Assembly: GCF_019130065.1 (NCBI RefSeq) | Contig: NZ_JAHSPG010000013.1 | Location: forward strand, 405,179 to 469,178 | DNA length: 64,000 nucleotides | Direction of reading: 5' to 3' | Source: Pinibacter aurantiacus | GTDB lineage: Bacteria; Bacteroidota; Bacteroidia; Chitinophagales; Chitinophagaceae | Notes under the pieces: model-generated | What the model saw: the letters and a program-made list of their open reading frames with translations, nothing else | Database searches by the model: none | Told to the model about the DNA's origin: nothing | Translations under genes and position numbers: made by a program | Part shown: positions 36,126 through 43,521 of the stretch, one piece after another | Layout: each line of letters opens with the position of its first letter | Position numbering within the stretch: position 1 is the stretch's first letter

Positions 36126-36704
36126 ATGCGTTACCTCTATTTGCTTTTGATCTCCTTTTTTGTTTTTTCCTGCTCACACAAATACAAAAATCCACACGTG
36201 GAAATTCAAACCGAACTGGGCGATATTGAACTGGAGTTGTACCCGGAACAGGCACCTAAGACAGTGGCTTCATTTTTATCACATATTGACTCCGGCTACT
36301 ATAAAAGATGTTCTTTTTATCGCGTGTTAAACACCGACAACCAGTCTTCTGATGCGCCCAAGGCAGAACTTATCCAGGGAGGTATTTATAAAACGCCTTC
36401 GGCAAAATTTCATCCTGCTTTTGTTCCGCATGAAACTACGCAGCAAACACATATTCTGCATAAAGATGGTACCATTTCTATGGCCAGGAATGAGCCGGGA
36501 ACTGCTACTTCGGAGTTCTTTATTTGCATCGGCGATCAACCGGGCTTTGATTATGGAGGAGCTAACAATGCCGATGGCCAGGGCTATTCAGCATTTGGGA
36601 AAGTAGTAAAAGGAATGGATGTAGTGAGAAAAGTTTACAACAGCAAAGAAGATAACACTTCGTTTGAACCACCAGTGATGATTATGAATATTGTGAGGCT
36701 GTAA
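36126..36704 (+). CDS. lipoprotein peptidyl-prolyl cis-trans isomerase (cyclophilin type)
   Basis: Start at MRYLYLLLISFFVFSC, giving a lipoprotein signal with lipid-attachment Cys16; the longer frame upstream is non-coding motif array. 192 residues. The cyclophilin fold is evident: VEIQTELGDIELELYPEQAPKTVASF, CSFYRVLN, ISMARNEPGTATSEFFICIGDQP, and AFGKVVKGMDVVRKVY. It catalyses proline isomerisation during folding of envelope proteins. It converges with the epimerase gene; the spacer is an ATTTGAAA hairpin. Confidence 0.94.
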   Translation: MRYLYLLLISFFVFSCSHKYKNPHVEIQTELGDIELELYPEQAPKTVASFLSHIDSGYYKRCSFYRVLNTDNQSSDAPKAELIQGGIYKTPSAKFHPAFVPHETTQQTHILHKDGTISMARNEPGTATSEFFICIGDQPGFDYGGANNADGQGYSAFGKVVKGMDVVRKVYNSKEDNTSFEPPVMIMNIVRL

Positions 36705-36707
36705 GGC

Positions 36708-36862
36708 AAATTTGAAAATTTGAAAGTGTGGTAATTTGAAAATGCTCCATGTGCATCTCTCCATTCAAATTTATTCATCTTTCCATGCGATCGGAAAAGA
36801 ATTCATAACGAAACATGCGCTCAAAGCATTTTCAAATTTTCAAATCTTCAAATTTTCAAATC
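36708..36862. repeat. ATTTGAAA-family inverted octamer repeat
   Basis: Left arm 36711-36742, right arm 36829-36862, complementary octamers, spacer about 90 bases. Flanked by the stop codons of two converging genes. Confidence 0.87.
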
Positions 36863-36876
36863 AGGGGATTTTAGTG

Positions 36877-37911
36877 TCACCTCAACATCTCCAATACCTC
36901 TCCCTTTACGACTATCCCCAATCCCGGATTTTCGTTGTACAAGATTTTTCCATTGTCAAACGCTACGCCTGTTGCCGTATCTTCTTCCAGCAGCAGCGGA
37001 CCATCCATGTCAATGTAATCCGCCAGTGGCGCAAGATGCGCAATGGCGGCGCTTCCAATACTTGTTTCATTCATGCTGCCAATCATTACTTTCATATCGA
37101 GCTTACGCGCATTTTCAATCATGCGCAGTGCAGGCGTAATGCCGGAGCATTTTGTAAGTTTTATGTTGATGCCGTGGAAATGTCCGGCACATTTTTGCAC
37201 ATCATGTTCTGAAACGCAGCTTTCATCGGCGATCAATGGCAAGGCAGATTTATCATACAACCATTTCATTCCTTCCCAATCATCTTTCGCCAACGGTTGC
37301 TCAATAAACTCCACATTCAAATCTTTGAAAGCATTTATTTTTTCCAATGCATCTTCCTTTGTCCACGCAGCATTTGCGTCAATGCGAAAAAGGGCATCTG
37401 TATGTTTTCTCAAAGCCTCAACTATCGCGATATCGTTATCTGTGCCCAATTTTATTTTATATACCGGCCATGGCTTGTCTTTCATCTTCTGCACCATCTT
37501 GTCAATATCATCAATACCAATGGTGTAGTCGGTTACAGGCGCTTTGGCAACATCTCCTTCCCACATTTTATACAGCGGCGCACCTCTCCATTTTCCATAA
37601 ATATCCCAGGTTGCAATATCCAATGCGCATACGAGAAAATTATTTTGCGGCAGTAAATGATGTAAGTAGTGCCAGTATCTTCCAGGCTCTGTGAACGAAA
37701 ATTTCTCTACGAACATTTTCTTTTGTTCGAGATCCGCGGACATTTTTTCGACCGGAATATTGTAGTATGCAATTGCCGGTGCTTCGCCATAACCTTTGAT
37801 GCCATTGAAGTTCAGCTCGACAACAAGCGAAGGCTGATGCGTTTTTGTTCCTTTCGAAATGGTAAAGGGATGAACGAATTTGCTATTAAGCTGTGTGGAT
37901 CGAACTTTCAT
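36877..37911 (-). CDS. dipeptide epimerase (enolase superfamily)
   Basis: 344 residues. The muconate-lactonizing-enzyme fold is complete. The catalytic lysine pair is VYKIKLG (KxK). Metal ligands lie in FRIDANAAW, FIEQPLAKDD and LIADESC. The second lysine is in NIKLTKCSGI, and the C-terminal DMDGPLLL is characteristic of L-Ala-D/L-Glu epimerases (YcjG/YkfB type). It interconverts L-Ala-D-Glu and L-Ala-L-Glu during murein peptide recycling; exact dipeptide specificity varies in the family. No signal peptide. Confidence 0.92.
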   Translation of the reverse strand: MKVRSTQLNSKFVHPFTISKGTKTHQPSLVVELNFNGIKGYGEAPAIAYYNIPVEKMSADLEQKKMFVEKFSFTEPGRYWHYLHHLLPQNNFLVCALDIATWDIYGKWRGAPLYKMWEGDVAKAPVTDYTIGIDDIDKMVQKMKDKPWPVYKIKLGTDNDIAIVEALRKHTDALFRIDANAAWTKEDALEKINAFKDLNVEFIEQPLAKDDWEGMKWLYDKSALPLIADESCVSEHDVQKCAGHFHGINIKLTKCSGITPALRMIENARKLDMKVMIGSMNETSIGSAAIAHLAPLADYIDMDGPLLLEEDTATGVAFDNGKILYNENPGLGIVVKGEVLEMLR

Positions 37912-37923
37912 GAGAATAAAATT

Positions 37924-37999
37924 TTACGTGAATAGTGAAACGTGAATGAAGGTCCCAGACAGTGCGCCACTCACGATTGACGATTCACGATTCACGCTT
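37924..37999. repeat. ATCGTGA-family inverted heptamer repeat
   Basis: Left arm 37925-37949 (ACGTGAA, TAGTGAA) and right arm 37966-37999 (ACGATTC words). The right arm encodes the last residues of the FkbM protein (AAGCGTGAATCGTGA, giving K-R-E-S-stop). Confidence 0.87.
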
Positions 38000-38767
38000 T
38001 ACATCATACGCGATGAAGAAGTAATTATATGCTTTGTTGTACTGACCTATGAATTCATTTCTGTCAAATGGCGCTCTGCCTTTCAGGAAGTGATCAAGCG
38101 TGGAAACGGACAAGCCACACTCTTCAAACAGATCATACATCATTTCGGGAGTGGTGTTGTACAGATCAGCAGAACCCAATCCAAATTCGAAAAGAATGTA
38201 TGGCTTGCAACGTTTGATCGTTTTAATGCCACCTTTCAAAACACCAAGCTCAGCTCCTTCCACATCAATTTTTATCAGATCTATATGAATATCGGCAGGA
38301 ATAATATTATCCAGCATTTCAATTGTCACCTTGATCTGCTTTGTATGGTAATCTTCACCCTGAACAGTGCGCTCTTTCAAGCCACTGATGGCAGGTCTGT
38401 CTACAACGTAGGAGAACTCAGCTTCGCCTTTTGCGTCAGATAAAGCAAGATTGTACATCGCTACCTTTTTACCGTATTGTTTTTTGATTTTTTCAAACAG
38501 TGGCGGAATGGGTTCAAAAGCGAATCCTTTTCCATCCGGCGCCGCTTTGATCAATTCGCGAAGTATATGCCCCTTATGGGCACCGATATCGATAAAATTT
38601 GAGTTTCGGCTCAATACCTTATTAATGACTTTCGTGGTTTGAAAATCGTAAACATCAAAAGGACCGGTAAAAAATTTATCGGTAAAATTGTAAAGCCTGT
38701 ATGCGCCTTTTTTTGCAGCCAATACTAATGCATCCGGAACGATTTTTCTTAACCTGATTTTCGCCAT
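37985..38767 (-). CDS. FkbM family methyltransferase
   Basis: Start chosen at MAKIRLRKIVPDALV; in-frame Met codons further upstream lie in repeat DNA. 260 residues. The SAM-binding motif is NSNFIDIGAHKGHILRELI near residue 60. A further signature is HIDLIKIDVEGAELGVLKGG near residue 165. FkbM enzymes O-methylate sugars or polyketides; a surface-polysaccharide substrate is plausible but unproven. The last residues KRES are written in the ATCGTGA repeat arm. Confidence 0.9.
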   Translation of the reverse strand: MAKIRLRKIVPDALVLAAKKGAYRLYNFTDKFFTGPFDVYDFQTTKVINKVLSRNSNFIDIGAHKGHILRELIKAAPDGKGFAFEPIPPLFEKIKKQYGKKVAMYNLALSDAKGEAEFSYVVDRPAISGLKERTVQGEDYHTKQIKVTIEMLDNIIPADIHIDLIKIDVEGAELGVLKGGIKTIKRCKPYILFEFGLGSADLYNTTPEMMYDLFEECGLSVSTLDHFLKGRAPFDRNEFIGQYNKAYNYFFIAYDVKRES

Positions 38768-38784
38768 AATGCCCGAAGATAGGG

Positions 38785-38957
38785 AGACAATTTGAGAATT
38801 TGAAAATTTGAAAATTTGAAAATGGTTTATGTGTAACAGGCTTTTTTGTAGCAAATAACGAATGATCAATTGGTGAACAACAAAGCGTCCGGAAATCCAA
38901 AAGACATTCGCACACAATGCATTTTCAAATTTTCAAATCCTCAAATTTTCAAATTGA
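38785..38957. repeat. ATTTGAAA-family inverted octamer repeat
   Basis: Left arm 38786-38823 of four ATTTGAAA octamers; right arm 38920-38957. The right arm supplies the TGA stop of the GH13 gene (TCAATTTGAAAATT). The spacer of about 95 bases ends in CAATGCATTTTCAAAT, resembling the other members. Confidence 0.88.
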
Positions 38958-40223
38958 TTTCTCCAGCACCACATATCCCCACTGCTCTATCACAATGGAT
39001 TTTGTTTGATAGAAATCGTATGTAGTATTGGTGAAAATATCTTTAAAACTTCCGCGGATGTAAGGATGTGAGGTGGAAACAGTTACCGGATGTTCCGAAA
39101 GATTCAAAAATACCAGCACTTCTTCATCACCATTTTTCCGGAGGTAGGAGAATACATAACTGGCGGCATTTGTCTGGATCATGAACGAGGAAGAATCGAC
39201 TGCACGTAAAGCTGCGCTTCGTTTCTTCAGTTCCAGTAAGGTTTTGTAGAAATCGTTCAATTCAAATGTACCCGTCCACTCAATCGGATCACGTTCAAAG
39301 AATGCAATCGTTTTGCGACTGGGTATTTCCTGCCCGGAATAAATAAACGGAATGCCATTCCACGTAAAACAAAGAACGGCAAAGGCTTTGGCAGCTTCTC
39401 CCATGCGATCATACTCGCTTCCGCTGTGAGAATTTTCATCGTGATTGCTGGTGAAATACGCCCTGAAAGCATGCGGCGGAAACATTTCGTTGTATGTTTT
39501 AAGAACGCCTTGCAGTCCATTTATGTCAATTGATTTTCTCCAGAAAGCCTCCATCGAGTGAAGAAATTTCCAGGTGTACGTGGCATCAAAAACTTCATGA
39601 TATGCAATATCCTCGCATTCGGCGAACCAGAACAGTTTTTTCTGACCATCGCAGGCGGTTCTGGCTTCTTTCCAGAAATCAACCGGCACCAGCATGGCCA
39701 TGTCGCAGCGAAAGGCGTCTATATCACATTCCCTGACCCAGAAAAGCATCATATCGATCATGGCCTTTCGAAGATCCGGATTGTCGTAGTTCAGGTCAAT
39801 GACATCATCCCATCCATGTGCATCGAAGAATTCACCATCCAGATTTTTGCGATAGTATTCGGGATGCTCGCGGGTCCAGCGGTGATCCCAGCCCGTGTGG
39901 TTGGCCACGATATCGATCATCACTTTCATACCCAGCCCCTGCACTTCTTTGACCAATGCTTTAAAGTCTTCCATTGTACCAAATTCCGGATTAATGGAAG
40001 TGTAATCGCTACAGGCATAGTAACTGCCCAGCGATCCTTTTCTTTTGGCGAAACTTATGGGCGTAACCGGCATAAAGTATAGCAATTCCACGCCCATGCT
40101 CCTTAAACGCGGCAAATGCGCCTTAAAAGCATTGAAAGTGCCTTCGGGAGTATATTGCCGGAAATTCACCTCGTATATATTCGTCGAATGTATCCATGAA
40201 ACGGGCTGAAAGATTCTATCCAT
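38949..40223 (-). CDS. alpha-amylase family (GH13) protein
   Basis: 424 residues without signal peptide. The GH13 barrel is complete: MIDIVANHTGWDH, nucleophile Asp174 in DAFRCDMA, acid/base Glu202 in FAECED, and transition-state Asp262 in TSNHDEN. The short length is typical of cytosolic Bacteroidota amylase-like enzymes. It probably hydrolyses or rearranges alpha-1,4-glucans inside the cell. It is divergent from ispH; the intergenic region 40224-40424 holds an AGTTGAG hairpin and the ispH promoter box. Confidence 0.93.
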   Translation of the reverse strand: MDRIFQPVSWIHSTNIYEVNFRQYTPEGTFNAFKAHLPRLRSMGVELLYFMPVTPISFAKRKGSLGSYYACSDYTSINPEFGTMEDFKALVKEVQGLGMKVMIDIVANHTGWDHRWTREHPEYYRKNLDGEFFDAHGWDDVIDLNYDNPDLRKAMIDMMLFWVRECDIDAFRCDMAMLVPVDFWKEARTACDGQKKLFWFAECEDIAYHEVFDATYTWKFLHSMEAFWRKSIDINGLQGVLKTYNEMFPPHAFRAYFTSNHDENSHSGSEYDRMGEAAKAFAVLCFTWNGIPFIYSGQEIPSRKTIAFFERDPIEWTGTFELNDFYKTLLELKKRSAALRAVDSSSFMIQTNAASYVFSYLRKNGDEEVLVFLNLSEHPVTVSTSHPYIRGSFKDIFTNTTYDFYQTKSIVIEQWGYVVLEKSI

Positions 40224-40244
40224 GCAATAAAAATAGGAATTTTT

Positions 40245-40408
40245 CAGAGTTGAGAGTGGAGAATGGAGAGTTGAGAGTTAATTTGAAATTTGAGATTTGA
40301 AATTCAAATTTCAGCTCAATATCAAACATTTGCCTATGTCGAATTGTCGCCCCAACTTTCAATTTTCGATTTTCAATTCTCCACTCTCCACTCTCAACTC
40401 TCCACTAT
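40245..40408. repeat. AGTTGAG-family inverted heptamer repeat between divergent genes
   Basis: Left arm 40246-40280 (AGTTGAG, AGTGGAG, AATGGAG) and right arm 40370-40408 (CACTCTC, AACTCTC words). A nested ATTTGAAA-like palindrome sits at 40281-40316 (TTTGAAATTTGAG / GAAATTCAAATTTC). Unusual in lying between two gene starts rather than at a stop. Confidence 0.85.
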
Positions 40409-40412
40409 TTCT

Positions 40413-40420
40413 TACTTTTG
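40413..40420 (+). promoter_or_regulatory. -7 promoter box of ispH, leaderless layout
   Basis: TACTTTTG, then CCCC, then ATG. The expected transcription start falls at about the initiation codon. Confidence 0.6.
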
Positions 40421-40424
40421 CCCC

Positions 40425-41645
40425 ATGAAGCAGTTCAACGTTCCAAACATATACCGTAGCCCGCTCATTACCGCTATCAAAAACAGGCGTAAGCAGGATG
40501 ACAAATTGAAAAAGGATTTCACGCCTACACTGCTGGATCTCGGCTCTCTACACATTTATCTTGCGCGACATTTCGGGTTTTGTTATGGTGTGGAAAATGC
40601 CATTGAAATTGCTTTTACAACGGTTGATGAAAATCCCGGAAAGAGAATTTTTCTATTGAGTGAAATGATCCACAATCCGCAGGTAAACGCGGATTTGCAG
40701 GAACGCGGAATTAAGTTTTTGCAGGACACCTACGGTAAACAGATCATTCCTTTTGAAGACTTGACGGCAGATGACATCGTTTTGATTCCCGCGTTTGGAA
40801 CGACGCTGGACATTGAAGAAAAATTGAATAAGATCGGTATCCACACCGAAAAATATAATACCACTTGTCCGTTCGTGGAGAAGGTTTGGAACCGCAGCGA
40901 GCAGATCGCTAAAAAAAGCTACTCGATCGTTGTGCACGGAAAACCAAAACACGAAGAAACAAGGGCTACTTTTTCACATGCAGCTTCATACACACCAACA
41001 GTGATCGTGAACGACATGCAGGAAACAATTGATCTTGCGAAATACATTACAGGAGAAAAATCGGCTGATGAATTTTACCAGGCTTTTAAAGGCAGGTACA
41101 GTGAGGGGTTTGACATTACAAAGGACCTGCAGCGGTTTGGTGTGGTTAACCAAACCACCCAACTGGCAACTGATACACAAGCCATCGCCGAGTATTTGAA
41201 AAAGGTAATGCAGGAACATTATCAGTTAAATGATACAAACATCGGTGAGCGTTTTGCCGATACGAGAGATACACTTTGCTATGCTACCAACGACAATCAA
41301 ACGGCTGTCACAGGTATGCTTTCAACACCCGCGGATATTGCAGTGGTAGTAGGCGGCTACAACTCTTCCAACACAACGCACCTCGTTGAGTTATGCGAAG
41401 AAAAACTACCCACCTATTTTGTAAACAGCGATGAGAAAATTCTTTCACCGAAAGAAATATTGCACTACAATTTTCATACAAAACAAGAACTTCTTTCTCA
41501 CGATTATTTACCCGCAAAAGAACCATTGAAGGTTTTAGTTACCAGTGGTGCATCCTGCCCGGACGCCCTTGTAGAAAAAGTGATTAGAAGACTGGCGGGG
41601 TTTTATGGAGTGGAGAGCAAGGTGGATGAACTGGCGAATAATTGA
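40425..41645 (+). CDS. ispH: 4-hydroxy-3-methylbut-2-enyl diphosphate reductase (long form)
   Basis: Start at MKQFNVPNIYRSP directly after a -7 box; the longer frame is repeat DNA. 406 residues, longer than the 316 of E. coli, as in other Bacteroidota. The three iron-sulfur cysteines appear at HFGFCYGVENAIE, YNTTCPFVEKVW and VTSGASCPDALVEKVI. Also present is NQTTQLATDTQ. It makes IPP and DMAPP from HMBPP in the last step of the MEP pathway, using a [4Fe-4S] cluster. The stop codon TGA is in a repeat arm. Confidence 0.96.
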   Translation: MKQFNVPNIYRSPLITAIKNRRKQDDKLKKDFTPTLLDLGSLHIYLARHFGFCYGVENAIEIAFTTVDENPGKRIFLLSEMIHNPQVNADLQERGIKFLQDTYGKQIIPFEDLTADDIVLIPAFGTTLDIEEKLNKIGIHTEKYNTTCPFVEKVWNRSEQIAKKSYSIVVHGKPKHEETRATFSHAASYTPTVIVNDMQETIDLAKYITGEKSADEFYQAFKGRYSEGFDITKDLQRFGVVNQTTQLATDTQAIAEYLKKVMQEHYQLNDTNIGERFADTRDTLCYATNDNQTAVTGMLSTPADIAVVVGGYNSSNTTHLVELCEEKLPTYFVNSDEKILSPKEILHYNFHTKQELLSHDYLPAKEPLKVLVTSGASCPDALVEKVIRRLAGFYGVESKVDELANN

Positions 41646-41718
41646 AAATTGAAAGTTGAAAGTTGAAAATTAGAAGGTCAAAAACTGCGTTCCATTTTCA
41701 ACTTTCAATTTTCAATTC
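41640..41718. repeat. ATTGAAA-family inverted heptamer repeat
   Basis: Left arm ATTGAAA/GTTGAAA heptamers 41641-41672, right arm TTTCAAT/TTTCAAC words 41693-41718, spacer about 20 bases. It begins in the ispH stop codon. Confidence 0.88.
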
Positions 41719-41719
41719 C

Positions 41720-42199
41720 CTAAAGGTTTTCCTTCAAATACTTCTCCAGCTGCTTATCATCCGGATTCATTTCAATCAGCACTCCTTCTTTGTTCATTAA
41801 AAAGGAAGTCGGAATTCTTTGGATATACCACGCGTTTGCCACTTTGCCGTCGTTGCTGTTGCTTTCGTTTACCTGTACCCAGTTTATTTTGTCGTATTTA
41901 ATGGCTTTTTTCCAGGCATCTTTACTATCGTCTACACTAATGCCGTATATTTCAAACCCTTTGTCTTTGTACTTTTCATACAGCTTTACCAGATGTTTAT
42001 TCGACTGGCGACAAGGGCCGCACCAGGATGCCCAGAAGTCTATCAGCACTATTTTTCCTTTTAATGAGGACAAGGAAACATTGTTGCCGTTTACATCCGG
42101 CAAAGAGATTTCCGGTGCCGGTTTCCCCTGCCTGGGCTGCGCATGGGAGACAACGCCGGCAAGTATTAATATAATAATGAACAGGAACTTACTTTTCAT
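41720..42199 (-). CDS. TlpA-like thioredoxin-fold protein
   Basis: Start at MKSKFLFIIILILAG, which gives a signal peptide ending in VSHAQ. 159 residues. The thioredoxin fold has SLKGKIVLIDFWASWCGPCRQSNKH with active site C60-G-P-C63, then GFEIYGISVDDSKDAWKKAI and the cis-proline strand IPTSFLMNKEG. It is exported, so it probably keeps envelope cysteines reduced, for example for metal-binding or cytochrome partners. The next two genes upstream encode Cys-rich metal-related proteins, in the same direction. Confidence 0.93.
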   Translation of the reverse strand: MKSKFLFIIILILAGVVSHAQPRQGKPAPEISLPDVNGNNVSLSSLKGKIVLIDFWASWCGPCRQSNKHLVKLYEKYKDKGFEIYGISVDDSKDAWKKAIKYDKINWVQVNESNSNDGKVANAWYIQRIPTSFLMNKEGVLIEMNPDDKQLEKYLKENL

Positions 42200-42308
42200 A
42201 GTATCGATTTGAGCGCCACGGCGCCAAGAAGGTAACGTAAAAAGCGGGAAACTATTGCCGCATTTTTCATGTTGCAAGAGCCTCCCGCCTGTTTATTGTT
42301 AAAACAAA

Positions 42309-42785
42309 TTAGTGTTTGCAGCAAGTAGTACTGTCTGTGCAGCCTTTCGCGCCGTCTTTTCCTTTGCAGCAGTCTTTGTCTGTGCAATCCTTCATGTCTT
42401 TGCAGCAGTTTGCGTCGCTGCAACATTTAGCTGCATTTTCAGTAGTCGTTGTCATCGTCTTTCTTTCGTACTGGCAGCAGGTGTGCAATTTTTTATAGGC
42501 TTCATCACTGGCTGTGAAATTCTTCGTATCGTAACCAGCTGCAGCGATTGATTTCTCAATGCCTTTGAGATCGGTTTGTTTCGCGTCGTAGGAAACTGTC
42601 AAAATCTTGGATTCCACATTCCAATCTGCGGAAGCGGCACCTGCTTGTTTAGCTGCCTTTTCGATTGTTTTTTTACACATTCCACATTCACCCCACACTT
42701 TTACTGTTTGCTTTTGTGTTTGCGCAAATGAAGTAACCGAAATAAATAAGAATGCGATAAATGAAAATAATTGAAGCGTTTTCAT
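42309..42785 (-). CDS. exported HMA-domain protein with cysteine-rich tail
   Basis: Start at MKTLQLFSFIAFLFISV (signal peptide ending in SFAQ); the upstream frame is unlikely. 158 residues. The heavy-metal-associated domain (about 22-92) has metal motif GECGMCKKTIEKAAK. The tail after it carries about 12 cysteines in pairs (HTCCQY, KCCSDANCCK, DCCKGK, TTCCKH) and is also rich in Lys and Asp. It is likely a periplasmic copper- or other soft-metal-binding chaperone or buffer (inference). It lies between the TlpA-like and HYC_CC_PP-type genes. Confidence 0.88.
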   Translation of the reverse strand: MKTLQLFSFIAFLFISVTSFAQTQKQTVKVWGECGMCKKTIEKAAKQAGAASADWNVESKILTVSYDAKQTDLKGIEKSIAAAGYDTKNFTASDEAYKKLHTCCQYERKTMTTTTENAAKCCSDANCCKDMKDCTDKDCCKGKDGAKGCTDSTTCCKH

Positions 42786-42947
42786 GATAATATTTTTTGT
42801 ACCGCGGTGCGGCATTGTTGATTTTTTGATGGCGATGTTTCGGCTTACAAATTTGCCGTGCATCTTTTATTCACACTAAAAATAATGATTAAATTGAAAC
42901 GACGGCATAAGTGCCATCAGGTTACGAAACGTAACGGGGAGCAAGTA

Positions 42948-43346
42948 TTAAATTCTGAAAACGCTGTTGAGCACACATTTAGAAACGCCACATATTAGAG
43001 GTGGCGCATGTGATTTGTATGCATAATTTTTGTCGCTGATCGCCGGTGCGTAATAATCAAACTGCCACGTATGATACGGCAAAATTGCAACCGGAACGTT
43101 TATTTCAAAATTAAGGGAAACTTGTTTGTGAGCATCTTGAAGCTTTATCACCTTCACTTCATCCTTACAGCATTTGTTCTTGCCATTCTCCATACCACAT
43201 TTGCTGCAGGTTTTGGCGTGTTCATGTTTTGCAATGGCAAACTCAGAGAAAGCCAGTTTCCCCATGCAATAATGCATTTCAAGCACCAGGCCACTAGTGA
43301 TCGCCAGGTAAAGAAACGCCAATGCTATGGTGAATAATTTCTTCAT
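42948..43346 (-). CDS. HYC_CC_PP family small exported protein
   Basis: Start at MKKLFTIALAFLYLAI. 132 residues with an N-terminal hydrophobic signal. The defining landmarks are visible in order: MHYCMGK (HYC), KTCSKCGMENGKNKCCKDE (CC), and SHAPPL (PP) near the end. The family is Bacteroidota-typical and often neighbours metal transport genes. Here it precedes the HMA protein gene by about 160 bases in the same direction, suggesting a shared metal or thiol function. Confidence 0.9.
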   Translation of the reverse strand: MKKLFTIALAFLYLAITSGLVLEMHYCMGKLAFSEFAIAKHEHAKTCSKCGMENGKNKCCKDEVKVIKLQDAHKQVSLNFEINVPVAILPYHTWQFDYYAPAISDKNYAYKSHAPPLICGVSKCVLNSVFRI

Positions 43347-43431
43347 GAAGTCATACAAAAATAAGCGAGAAGAGGCTACTTCAGAATGATTTTGGAGGGA
43401 TAGGCGAAAAATTAACAAAATGCACGAAGCT

Positions 43432-43514
43432 AAAAGCTTAATGCTTAACGCTTAACGCGACGAAAAGTCGCAAAGTATTTCGCAGCGGCGTTCAGCGTTG
43501 GGCATTTAGCGTTG
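43432..43514. repeat. AACGCTT-family inverted heptamer repeat
   Basis: GCTTAAT/GCTTAAC words 43432-43460, then a GACG..CGTC-like turn with TCGC, then complementary words 43481-43514 (GCGTTCA, GCATTTA, GCGTTGA). Ends just beside the porin stop codon. Confidence 0.85.
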
Positions 43515-43521
43515 AGCCCTC

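Noticed and set aside
36736..37212. 158-codon open frame on the plus strand
   Set aside because: It runs through a repeat and then antisense to the dipeptide epimerase.
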